Positions 56,201 through 63,314 of a DNA stretch of 64,000 nucleotides are shown in pieces; positions within the stretch are counted from its first letter, which is position 1; each line of letters begins with the position of its first letter. A model generated the notes under the pieces. That model had not been told where the DNA came from and made no database searches. It was given only the letters and a program-made list of their open reading frames with translations. The position numbers and the translations under genes were made by a program. The DNA is from Edaphosphingomonas laterariae. GTDB lineage: Bacteria > Pseudomonadota > Alphaproteobacteria > Sphingomonadales > Sphingomonadaceae. The stretch lies in NCBI RefSeq assembly GCF_900188165.1, contig NZ_FZOS01000001.1, forward strand, positions 124,001 through 188,000, read 5' to 3'.

Positions 56201-57410
56201 GGAGGAATTCGCCAACACCCATCAGGGCACGTCCGATGGCGTCCGCTGTCTACAGCTGCGCGGCGAATATATGTTCGTGGCGCAGGGCAAGGGCGGGTTC
56301 GAGGCCTATGACGTGGCGTCGATCGCCAACAAGGGCTTCTCGGAACGGATCATCACCGCGCCCGTCTCACCGCTTGGGCAGGGCACGAAGGTCAAGTCGA
56401 CCAACGCGACCTGCATGGCGCTGCCGACGATGCAGGCCATCGCGCCGACGCGGAACACGCCGGAACTTCGCGAGCTCAATCAGGAACAGCCATTCCATCC
56501 GATCTACCATTACGCCTTCGTGACGGACTCGGCGGAAGGCCTGATCGTGGTCAATGTCGACACGCTGGCCGATGGCGAACCGCGCAACAATTTCTTCAAG
56601 CGCGATGTGACCTGGAACGAGAATGGCGTGCTCAACGGTGCCCGCCACATCACGCTCGGCGGCCATTATGCCTATATCACGGCCGATGCCGGGCTTGTGG
56701 TCGTCGATCTCGATGATCCGCTGAAGCCCCGCCTTGCGGCGGTGCTGCCGGTTCGCGATGCCCGCGCCTCGGCGATCCAGTTCCGCTATCTGTGGGTCAC
56801 CAGCGCCGATGGCGTGCAATTGTTCGACGTCACGACCCTCGGCTCGCCCAGGGCGATCCCCGAAGCCACGGTGCCGTTGGCCAATGCCCAGCGCCTCTAT
56901 CTCGCGCGGACATTCGCCTATGTCGCCGCCAAGCAGGACGGTCTCGTCATCCTCGACGTCAAGAACCCGGAAAAGCCGACGATCTACCAGAAGGTCGATT
57001 TCGCCGGGACTTCGCACCCGCTCAACGATGCGGAAGACGTCATCGTCGGCACCACCAATGCTTCGCTGTTCGCTTATGTCGCGGACGGACGTAACGGCAT
57101 GAAGATTCTCCAGCTGACGTCGCCGGCCAGCCAGCCGAATTTCTACGGCTTCTCGCCCGCGCCCAGGCCGGAATTGATCGCATGGGCCAAGACGAATTCG
57201 CCGGCGCTCGCGCTTTCCAAGGGGCTGGATCGCGATCGCGGCGTGGACGAAAGCGGCGGCCAGATCGCCATCTTCGGCCGGCTCGGATCGCGCCCCTTCA
57301 CCCGCCCGGAAATGGAGCGGTTGTTCCTCAACCGGAAGGGATTCCCCTACAAGGTGGTCGACACGCCATCCTTCGCCGATTGGGTGCCCGCGCGCAGCGC
57401 CGGGCGATAA
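53217..57410 (+). CDS. Decaheme c-type cytochrome fused to LVIVD-type beta-propeller repeats
   Basis: 1397 residues from ATG 53217, overlapping the previous stop. The signal peptide ends near FGAAQGIAAEG. Ten CXXCH sites: CVTCH 69, CVDCH 91, CGACH 169, CAGCH 344, CMNCH 439, CADCH 634, CKDCH 661, CFTCH 779, CGGCH 790 and CTDCH 896. From about residue 1000 come propeller-type repeats: YMFVAQGKGGFEAYDVAS, YAYITADAGLVVVDLDDP, YLWVTSADGVQLFDVTTL, FAYVAAKQDGLVILDVKNP and FAYVADGRNGMKILQL. No lipobox or membrane anchor is seen. Probably periplasmic or exported electron carrier/oxidoreductase; the substrate is unknown. Confidence 0.93.
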   Translation: MAMGANILTRAVNRAALGALAMAAAIGLFGAAQGIAAEGEKPRNIKYAFTPPAPQNQGWAEADEKSAGCVTCHTASDQKTMHRSPAVVLGCVDCHGGDAKIVGDASLPHDAPAYVAARDKAHVLPRYPKSWHWPSSANPQRSYTLLNREAPEYVRFVNPSDYRVAREACGACHLDVIEAAERSLMSTGAMLWGGGAYNNGIVPYKNYMFGEAYTRDGQPAQLKSPGSPHGTVTEAEAKRGALATMYPLPTWHVIPPGDIFRVFERGGRNIGTQFPEIGLPNIGGTIQRLEEPGRPDLRQSNRGPGTGLRVAIPVLNIHKTRLNDPFMWFMGTNDQPGDYRNSGCAGCHVIYANDREPRHSLTYAKYGRDGQTATVDPTIANKMEAGHGDSHGDGHAAVAPNANKGGGADSVPHPVGTGIKEKGHPIQHAFTRAIPTAQCMNCHMHQPNIFLNSYLGYTMWDYESDAPLMWPNPDNPLPPPHGKPADHYKKQRYPTAAEVHAVLDRNPEGASPRGLWADVDFLRNVYDNVNLRAKDTQFADYHGHGWNFRAIFKRDREGNLLDADGKVVRADDPEKFRLYRKNDAGQFVDERGNVVDPSDPDLDLKAKKLFADVGEQPGKAVHMMDIHAEKGLQCADCHFAQDSHGNGLIYGEVANAIEIGCKDCHGTADAYPTLLTSGPAAPPSGNNLALLRNADGKRRFEWVERGGQRVLIQRSIIDPKLEWEVSLVKDAVTEGNPHFNLKAARAKLMSKQGAETGKYAFGPGVAMEDRAHKDPDMACFTCHLSWTTSCGGCHLPIEANWKTSSHKYDGIETRNFATYNPQVARDEMFQLGRHQTTKGNQIAPIRSTSALVLSSTNINRERIYIQQPPISAIGFSSQAFAPHFPHTVRKTETKTCTDCHLSAANDNNAIMTQTLLLGTNFVNFVGMNAWTGLEGGFQAIRVTEWDEPQAVIGSYLHKYAYPDYWKAHQDHGRELIEWRRGKPFDKKLSGERYAMEEFANTHQGTSDGVRCLQLRGEYMFVAQGKGGFEAYDVASIANKGFSERIITAPVSPLGQGTKVKSTNATCMALPTMQAIAPTRNTPELRELNQEQPFHPIYHYAFVTDSAEGLIVVNVDTLADGEPRNNFFKRDVTWNENGVLNGARHITLGGHYAYITADAGLVVVDLDDPLKPRLAAVLPVRDARASAIQFRYLWVTSADGVQLFDVTTLGSPRAIPEATVPLANAQRLYLARTFAYVAAKQDGLVILDVKNPEKPTIYQKVDFAGTSHPLNDAEDVIVGTTNASLFAYVADGRNGMKILQLTSPASQPNFYGFSPAPRPELIAWAKTNSPALALSKGLDRDRGVDESGGQIAIFGRLGSRPFTRPEMERLFLNRKGFPYKVVDTPSFADWVPARSAGR

Positions 57411-57419
57411 CCGAAAAAG

Positions 57420-57455
57420 ATCGAGCCCGCCGACACGGCGGACGGCGGGCTCGAT
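57420..57455. terminator. Strong bidirectional terminator between the cytochrome operon and the EF-hand gene
   Basis: A 13-bp perfect stem (ATCGAGCCCGCCG at 57420-57432 with its complement at 57443-57455) has a 10-nt loop. An A-run precedes it and a TTTC follows, so it could end transcription from both sides. Confidence 0.88.
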
Positions 57456-57492
57456 TTCAAATATTCCAACGATAATCTCGCTGAAATGGCGA

Positions 57493-57855
57493 TCAGTGGG
57501 ATTTGCTCGCCATAGCGGTATGTTGTTCGGCCTGGCTGATCATGCCATCGGCGTTGCTATCCGCCTTGGCGAACCACGCGGATTTCTTGGCCGCGAATTC
57601 CGCCGCCGATAGCGAACCATCGCCATTGGTGTCCGCCGCCTTCCATTTCGCCGGATCCTTGGCGCCCGCCTCGGCCATCGACAACTGGCCGTTGCCGTCC
57701 TTGTCGTGCTTGGTCCATTCAGCCTGGGTCGAGGCGTCGAATTCCGCCTTGGTGATCTGACCATTGCCATCGGCATCGGCGGATTTCCCGCCGCCCGCGA
57801 ACGCGGGCACGGCAAGGGCCATGGCCCCCGCCGCCAAAAGCGCAGCATATTTCAT
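57493..57855 (-). CDS. Exported EF-hand calcium-binding protein
   Basis: 120 residues from ATG 57855, behind AGGAGAG; the frame is open 24 codons further upstream without merit. Signal peptide MKYAALLAAGAMALAVPAFA. The mature 100 residues hold four EF-hand loops: DADGNGQITKAEF, DKDGNGQLSMAE, DTNGDGSLSAAEF and DSNADGMISQAE, each with acidic positions 1, 3, 5 and 12 mostly intact. It is a small periplasmic calcium-binding protein of unknown target. It is convergent with the multihaem operon. Confidence 0.93.
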   Translation of the reverse strand: MKYAALLAAGAMALAVPAFAGGGKSADADGNGQITKAEFDASTQAEWTKHDKDGNGQLSMAEAGAKDPAKWKAADTNGDGSLSAAEFAAKKSAWFAKADSNADGMISQAEQHTAMASKSH

Positions 57856-57972
57856 CTTGCTCTCCTGTCGCACGGTCGATCGGCCGCCGCCGATGCAAGG
57901 GCGCGGCCGTGTTCGATCGCGTATCAACCGTTGGCGAGAGCGATGTTTCCCTGAAAAGCGGCCGCCCGTGCC

Positions 57973-59796
57973 TTATTCGACGGTAACCGATTTTGCGAGA
58001 TTGCGCGGCTGATCCACGTCCGTGCCCTTCGCCACGGCGACATGATAAGCGAGCAACTGCACCGGAACGGCATAGACCAGCGGCGCGATCAACGGGTGAA
58101 CGCGCGGCATCTCGATCGTCGCGATCGTGCCCTCGCCCGCTGCGGCAATGCCTTCGGCGTCGGAAATCAACACCACCTTGCCGCCGCGCGCCTGCACCTC
58201 CTGCATGTTCGACACCGTCTTGTCGAACAGCGGCCCGGACGGCGCGATCACGATCACCGGAACATGTTCGTCAATCAGCGCGATCGGGCCATGCTTCATC
58301 TCGCCGGCGGCATAGCCTTCGGCATGGATATAGCTGATTTCCTTCAGCTTCAACGCGCCTTCCAGCGCCATCGGATAATCCGGCCCGCGACCGAGATAGA
58401 GCACGTCGCGCGCCTTGGCGATCAGCGGAGCCAGCGCCTCGATCTCGTCGTCATGGGCAATCGCCGCATTCATCGCCGCCGGCGCCTCGGCGAGGTGGCG
58501 AACGATTTCCTGCTCTTCCTCACGGCTCAGGCGCCCCTTAGCGCGGGCGAAATTGGCGGCAAGCGCCGCCAGCACGGCCAGCTGGCAGGTGAAGGCCTTG
58601 GTGGATGCCACGCCGATTTCCGGCCCGGCATGGGTGGGCAACAGCAGATCGGCCTCACGCGCCATCGAACTGGTCGGCACATTCACCACGACCGCGATCT
58701 TCTGGCCGGCGGCACGCGCATGGCGCAGCGCCGCCAATGTGTCCGCCGTCTCGCCGGACTGGCTGATGAACAGCGCCAGCCCGCCATCTTCCAGCACGGG
58801 TTCACGGTAACGGAATTCGGATGCGACATCCAAATCCACCGGCACGCGGGCAAACTGCTCGAACCAGTATTTCGCCACCATGCCGGCATAAAAGCTGGTG
58901 CCGCAGGCGACGATCGTCACGCGACGGATCTGGGTGAAATCGAATTCGGGGATCGGCAGCGAAACCTCGCCCGCCAGCGGCCGCAGATAGGATCCCAGCG
59001 TCTGCGCCACGACCACCGGCTGCTCGAAGATCTCCTTCTGCATGAAATGGCGATGGTTGCCCTTGTCGATCATCGCGCCGGTCAGGCCCGAAATCGTCGT
59101 CGGCCGGTCGACAACCTGGTTGTCGCGATCGTGGATCGTCACGCCGTCTCGGGTCAGCACCGCCCAGTCGCCCTCGTCGAGATAGGCGATCTTCTGGGTC
59201 AGCGGAGCGAGCGCCAGCGCGTCCGAACCGAGATAGGTCTCGCCTTCGCCATAACCCACCACCAGCGGCGCCCCAAGGCGCGCGCCGATCAACAGGTCGG
59301 GATGGCTGCGGAACAGGAAGGCGAGCGCGAACGCCCCGTGAAGCTGCGGCAGCACCTTCTTCACGGCGTCGACCGGGCTCAGCCCGCGCTGAAGCTCGCG
59401 GTCGACCAGATGCGCGACCACCTCGGTGTCGGTCTGGCTCGCGAAGGTCCGCCCTTCGGCGATCAGCGCGTCGCGCAGCGGCTTGAAATTCTCGATGATG
59501 CCGTTGTGAACCAGCGTCACCTCACCCACGACATGGGGGTGGGCGTTGTCCTCGGTCGGCGCGCCATGCGTCGCCCAGCGCGTGTGCGCGATGCCCACCG
59601 TTCCATCGAGCGGCTCGGCAGCGAGCTTCCGCGCCAGATTGTCCAGCTTGCCCTCGGCACGGCGACGAGCCAGCACGCCATTTTCAACGACCGCGACGCC
59701 GGCGGAATCATAGCCCCGATATTCCAGCCGGCGGAGCCCCGCCAGCAGCCGATCCGCCACGTCTTCACGCCCGATGATACCGATGATGCCGCACAT
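57973..59796 (-). CDS. glmS: Glutamine-fructose-6-phosphate aminotransferase (isomerising)
   Basis: 607 residues, the standard length. The N-terminal Cys2 nucleophile (MCGIIGIIG) and GLN-hydrolase motifs (THGAPTEDNAHPH) are followed by two SIS domains (CGTSFYAGMVAKYWFE, SQSGETADTLAAL, ASTKAFTCQLAVL) and the C-terminal QPRNLAKSVTVE. It makes glucosamine-6-phosphate for peptidoglycan and LPS. It lies 43 nt after glmU in the same direction, so both steps to UDP-GlcNAc precursors are in one unit. No glmS riboswitch is visible upstream. Confidence 0.98.
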   Translation of the reverse strand: MCGIIGIIGREDVADRLLAGLRRLEYRGYDSAGVAVVENGVLARRRAEGKLDNLARKLAAEPLDGTVGIAHTRWATHGAPTEDNAHPHVVGEVTLVHNGIIENFKPLRDALIAEGRTFASQTDTEVVAHLVDRELQRGLSPVDAVKKVLPQLHGAFALAFLFRSHPDLLIGARLGAPLVVGYGEGETYLGSDALALAPLTQKIAYLDEGDWAVLTRDGVTIHDRDNQVVDRPTTISGLTGAMIDKGNHRHFMQKEIFEQPVVVAQTLGSYLRPLAGEVSLPIPEFDFTQIRRVTIVACGTSFYAGMVAKYWFEQFARVPVDLDVASEFRYREPVLEDGGLALFISQSGETADTLAALRHARAAGQKIAVVVNVPTSSMAREADLLLPTHAGPEIGVASTKAFTCQLAVLAALAANFARAKGRLSREEEQEIVRHLAEAPAAMNAAIAHDDEIEALAPLIAKARDVLYLGRGPDYPMALEGALKLKEISYIHAEGYAAGEMKHGPIALIDEHVPVIVIAPSGPLFDKTVSNMQEVQARGGKVVLISDAEGIAAAGEGTIATIEMPRVHPLIAPLVYAVPVQLLAYHVAVAKGTDVDQPRNLAKSVTVE

Positions 59797-59839
59797 ATTT
59801 TCGGTCCGTCCCTGAAATTGGTGGAAGCGCCCTGGCCTC

Positions 59840-61207
59840 TCAGCCTGCCTTCTTCTTCGCTGCCATCGCTGCGCGGAAACGCGCTGCCCAGCCCGTCTTT
59901 ATCTCCTGCGCGCCCCGTGCGACGCCGAGCGCATCGGCCGGCACGTCGCGCGTCACCACCGATCCCGCGCCGACAATGGCGCCATCGCCGATCGCGACCG
60001 GTGCCACCAGCGCGCTGTTCGATCCGATGAACGCACCCGCCCCGATCTTCGTCGGATATTTGAAATAGCCGTCATAATTGCAGGTGATCGTGCCAGCGCC
60101 GATATTGGCGCCCTCGCCCACGTCGGCATCGCCCAGATAGGTCAGGTGGTTGGCCTTGGCCCCCGTGCCCAGCCGCGCCTTCTTCATCTCGACGAAATTG
60201 CCGACCTTAGCCTTTTCACCCACGTCCGCGCCGGGGCGCAGGCGAGCATAAGGCCCGATCTGGGCGCCGTTGCGTACCGTCGCCCCCTCGATATGGGAAA
60301 AGCCGTGGATCGTCACCCGGTCGCCAATGCTGACGCCGGGGCCGAAGAACACCTGCGGTTCGATCACCACGTCACGGCCGATCGCGGTGTCATGCGCGAA
60401 CCACACGGTTTCCGGCGCGATCAGCGTCGCGCCGTCCGCCATCGCCTGTGCTCGGCGGCGTTGCTGCCACTCGGCCTCCACGCCGGCCAATTCGGCACGG
60501 CTGTTGACGCCCGCAACTTCCCAGGCCTCCGCCTCGATCACCGCCGAACGCCGCCCATCGGCCGCCGCGAGCATCACGATATCGGGCAGATAATATTCAC
60601 CGGCCGCATTATCGTTGCCAACGCGCGCCAGCAGCGCCCACAGATCGCGCCCTCGCACCGCCATCAGCCCGGAATTGCACAGCGTCACCGCGCGCTCGGC
60701 TGGGCTCGCATCCTTGAACTCGACCATCTTGGCGACCACGCCGTCCTCGGCGATGATCCGCCCATAAGCCAGCGGATCGGTGGGTCGGAAACCCAGGACA
60801 ACGCTGGCGGGGCGATCATCCGCGTTCAGGCGATCGAGCATCCGCGCCATGGTTTCGGCACGCACCAGCGGCACATCGCCATAAAGCACGAGGACATCCC
60901 CGTCGAAATCGCCGAGCGCCGCTTCGGCCTGCTGCACCGCGTGGCCCGTGCCCAATTGTGGTTCCTGCACGACAACCTTCGCCGCATCCGCCACCTGCCG
61001 CTCCACCTGATCGCGGCCCGCGCCGACGACGACGACCTTCGCCGCCGGGCCGAGCAGATCGGCCGAGGCCATCAAATGGCTCAGCATCGGCCTTCCGGCG
61101 ATGGGATGCAGCACCTTGTGGAGATCGGATTTCATCCGGGTGCCCTTGCCGGCGGCCAGAATCACCGCGGCGAAAGGGCGGGTTTGCGTGCTTTTCGGAT
61201 CGGCCAT
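59840..61207 (-). CDS. glmU: Bifunctional GlmU (glucosamine-1-P acetyltransferase / GlcNAc-1-P uridylyltransferase)
   Basis: 455 residues from ATG 61207 (MADPKSTQTRPFAAVILAAGKGTRM); a frame extension to 61243 lacks support. The uridylyltransferase loop LAAGKGTRMKSDLHKVLHP and VLYGDVPLV are present. The left-handed beta-helix has hexapeptide repeats with the acetyltransferase site (AKVGNFVEMKKARLG, NHLTYLGDADVGEGANIGAG, TITCNYDGYFKYPTKIG). It is divergent from gph (59 nt). Confidence 0.98.
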   Translation of the reverse strand: MADPKSTQTRPFAAVILAAGKGTRMKSDLHKVLHPIAGRPMLSHLMASADLLGPAAKVVVVGAGRDQVERQVADAAKVVVQEPQLGTGHAVQQAEAALGDFDGDVLVLYGDVPLVRAETMARMLDRLNADDRPASVVLGFRPTDPLAYGRIIAEDGVVAKMVEFKDASPAERAVTLCNSGLMAVRGRDLWALLARVGNDNAAGEYYLPDIVMLAAADGRRSAVIEAEAWEVAGVNSRAELAGVEAEWQQRRRAQAMADGATLIAPETVWFAHDTAIGRDVVIEPQVFFGPGVSIGDRVTIHGFSHIEGATVRNGAQIGPYARLRPGADVGEKAKVGNFVEMKKARLGTGAKANHLTYLGDADVGEGANIGAGTITCNYDGYFKYPTKIGAGAFIGSNSALVAPVAIGDGAIVGAGSVVTRDVPADALGVARGAQEIKTGWAARFRAAMAAKKKAG

Positions 61208-61266
61208 GCCGGTTCCCTGCCATAGTGCGCTTGCCAACGCCATAAGCGCCGAGTGAAAGGAGGCAA

Positions 61267-61935
61267 ATGAACGATTTTCCCTTCGCCGTGGTCGCTTTCG
61301 ACCTTGATGGCACGCTCGCCGATACCGCGCCCGATCTCACGGCGGCGCTCAACCATGCGCTTCAGGCACTCGGCCGCCCGCCCGTTCCGGCGGAAGATGT
61401 CCGCCACATGGTCGGCCACGGCGCCCGTGCGCTGCTCAGCAAGGGCCTAGCTGCCACCGGCGAGGTCAACGAAGAGCTTATCGAGCGCGGATTTCCCATC
61501 TTCCTCGAATATTATCAGTCCCATATCGCCGATCATTCGCGCCCGTTCGAAGGGCTGGAGGCCGCACTCGACGCGCTGGCCGCACGCGGCGTGAAGCTCG
61601 CCGTCTGCACCAACAAGCTCGAAGGGTTGAGCCGCGAACTCATCGACACGCTCGGCTGGAAGGACCGCTTCGTGGCCCTTGTCGGCGGTGACACGCTGCC
61701 CGTCCGCAAGCCCGATCCCGCCCCGCTGTTCGCCGCGATCGAGCGCGCAGGCGGCGGCCGTGCCGCTTTTGTCGGCGATTCGATCACCGATACCGACACG
61801 GCGAAGGCTGCGGGCATTCCCTGCGTTGCCGTCAGCTTCGGCTTTTCCGATCGCCCGGCGGATCAGCTCGGCGCCGATGCCCTGATCGACCATTTCGACG
61901 ATCTTATCCCCGCGCTGGAACGCATCGCCGGCTGA
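61267..61935 (+). CDS. gph: Phosphoglycolate phosphatase (HAD superfamily)
   Basis: 222 residues behind AAAGGAGG. HAD motifs: FDLDGTLADTAPDLTAALN (motif I with both aspartates), CTNK (motif II), RKPDPAP with the lysine (motif III) and FVGDSITDTDTAKAAG (motif IV). It matches Gph, which removes phosphoglycolate formed in DNA repair and oxygenation reactions. Because HAD phosphatases overlap in substrate, another small sugar phosphate cannot be excluded. phoR follows after 45 nt in the same direction. Confidence 0.93.
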   Translation: MNDFPFAVVAFDLDGTLADTAPDLTAALNHALQALGRPPVPAEDVRHMVGHGARALLSKGLAATGEVNEELIERGFPIFLEYYQSHIADHSRPFEGLEAALDALAARGVKLAVCTNKLEGLSRELIDTLGWKDRFVALVGGDTLPVRKPDPAPLFAAIERAGGGRAAFVGDSITDTDTAKAAGIPCVAVSFGFSDRPADQLGADALIDHFDDLIPALERIAG

Positions 61936-61980
61936 AATCCGCTGAATGCTGCATGGCACGTGTAACAAACCCGCCATAAG

Positions 61981-63291
61981 ATGCAGGCCATGCAACCACC
62001 TGCCCCGCTTCGTATCCTGCTCACCTGCATCGCCGCGATCGTCGGGTTCGGCCTGGCCTTCATGCTCGGCGCGGGGGGCGAACCTGCCGCACTGACCGGT
62101 GCGATCGCCGCCTTGGGCGCGTGGTTCGCCTGGCACGCCCACGCCCCCGAACCCAGCGTCGAGCCCGCCGGAGACGAAACGCCCCAGCCCAGCTTGGACG
62201 AGGTGATGGAGGCGATCGACGATCCCATGTTGCTGGTCAGCGGGCAGATCGTCACCGTCGCCAATGCCGCCGCGCGCGCGGTTCTGGGCGATCACATCAT
62301 CGGGGAAGACGTGCGGCTGGCGATTCGCCACCCGGCGGCGACCGACAGGCTGACCCTCCGGCGCACGGCGGACGATGGCGCCGATGACGCACCGATCGAA
62401 CTGGTCGGCATCGGCGATCGCGAACGGCGGTGGGAACTTGTCGTCCATCCCATCTGGGGGCGCGGGCTGCTCGTCCGGTTGGCGGATCGCACCGGCACCC
62501 ATGCCGCCGAAAAGATGCGCGTCGATTTCGTCGCCAACGCCAGCCACGAACTGCGCACGCCGCTCGCCACCCTGCTCGGCTTCATCGAGACGCTGGAGGA
62601 CGGCAAGGCCGCCGAAAACCCCGCGACGCGCGGCCGTTTCCTCAAGATCATGTTCGGCGAAGCCAAGCGGATGCAGCGTCTTGTCGACGATCTGATGTCG
62701 CTGTCGCGCATCGAAGCGGAAAAATACAGCGTGCCGCAAACCCCCGTCGCGCTTGCCCCGTTGATCGAGGATGTGCGCGGCGCTTTCCACAATGGCATCG
62801 TCGAAAATGGCGATCGCGTCGTCGTCGACATTGCGGCCGATGTCCCGCCGATCTCGGGCGACAAGGTGCAGATCTCGCAACTCCTGCACAATCTCATCGG
62901 CAACGCCCTGAAATATGGCCGTCCCGGCTCTCCAGTGCGGGTCACGGTCAAGCCGGCGTCGGGCAATATGGTGAAGCTGTGCGTGCGCGATGAGGGCGAA
63001 GGCATTCCGGCCGAACATATCCCGCGACTCACCGAGCGATTCTATCGCGTCGATCCCGGCCGCAGCCGCTCGCTGGGTGGAACGGGCCTTGGCCTGGCCA
63101 TCGTGAAACATATCGTCGAGCGGCATCGCGGCAGGCTGGAAATCCGCAGCGAAGTGGGCCGTGGAACATTGGTGAGCGTGTTCCTGCCCGCCGCAATCGC
63201 ACCCCAAATGGGGGCGCTGTCATCAAAGAGTCACGCAAACGTCACAGAGGGCACCCCGAACCGCACTAGCGCGCACATCGACCCGGCTTGA
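61981..63291 (+). CDS. phoR: Phosphate-regulon sensor histidine kinase PhoR
   Basis: 436 residues; ATG 61990 is an alternative start. Two membrane helices (about 10-30 and 38-50) have almost no periplasmic loop, then a PAS-like segment (about 70-170) and the kinase. The phospho-acceptor box is FVANASHELRTPLATLLGF. The ATP-binding part shows LLHNLIGNALKYG (N box), DEGEGIP (G1) and LGGTGLGLAIV (G2). PhoR senses phosphate status through the Pst transporter and PhoU. The pstS gene follows, with a Pho box inside the phoR 3' end. The response regulator phoB is not in the window. Confidence 0.93.
   Translation: MQAMQPPAPLRILLTCIAAIVGFGLAFMLGAGGEPAALTGAIAALGAWFAWHAHAPEPSVEPAGDETPQPSLDEVMEAIDDPMLLVSGQIVTVANAAARAVLGDHIIGEDVRLAIRHPAATDRLTLRRTADDGADDAPIELVGIGDRERRWELVVHPIWGRGLLVRLADRTGTHAAEKMRVDFVANASHELRTPLATLLGFIETLEDGKAAENPATRGRFLKIMFGEAKRMQRLVDDLMSLSRIEAEKYSVPQTPVALAPLIEDVRGAFHNGIVENGDRVVVDIAADVPPISGDKVQISQLLHNLIGNALKYGRPGSPVRVTVKPASGNMVKLCVRDEGEGIPAEHIPRLTERFYRVDPGRSRSLGGTGLGLAIVKHIVERHRGRLEIRSEVGRGTLVSVFLPAAIAPQMGALSSKSHANVTEGTPNRTSAHIDPA
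63217..63245 (+). promoter_or_regulatory. Pho box (three direct repeats) upstream of pstS
   Basis: CTGTCAT (63217-63223), GAGTCAC (63228-63234) and ACGTCAC (63239-63245) are 7-bp units separated by 4-bp A-containing spacers, the PhoB half-site layout. The box overlaps the end of phoR and is about 70 nt before pstS. Confidence 0.8.
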
Positions 63292-63314
63292 TCCCGGTTT
63301 CGAGGGAGGACGAT

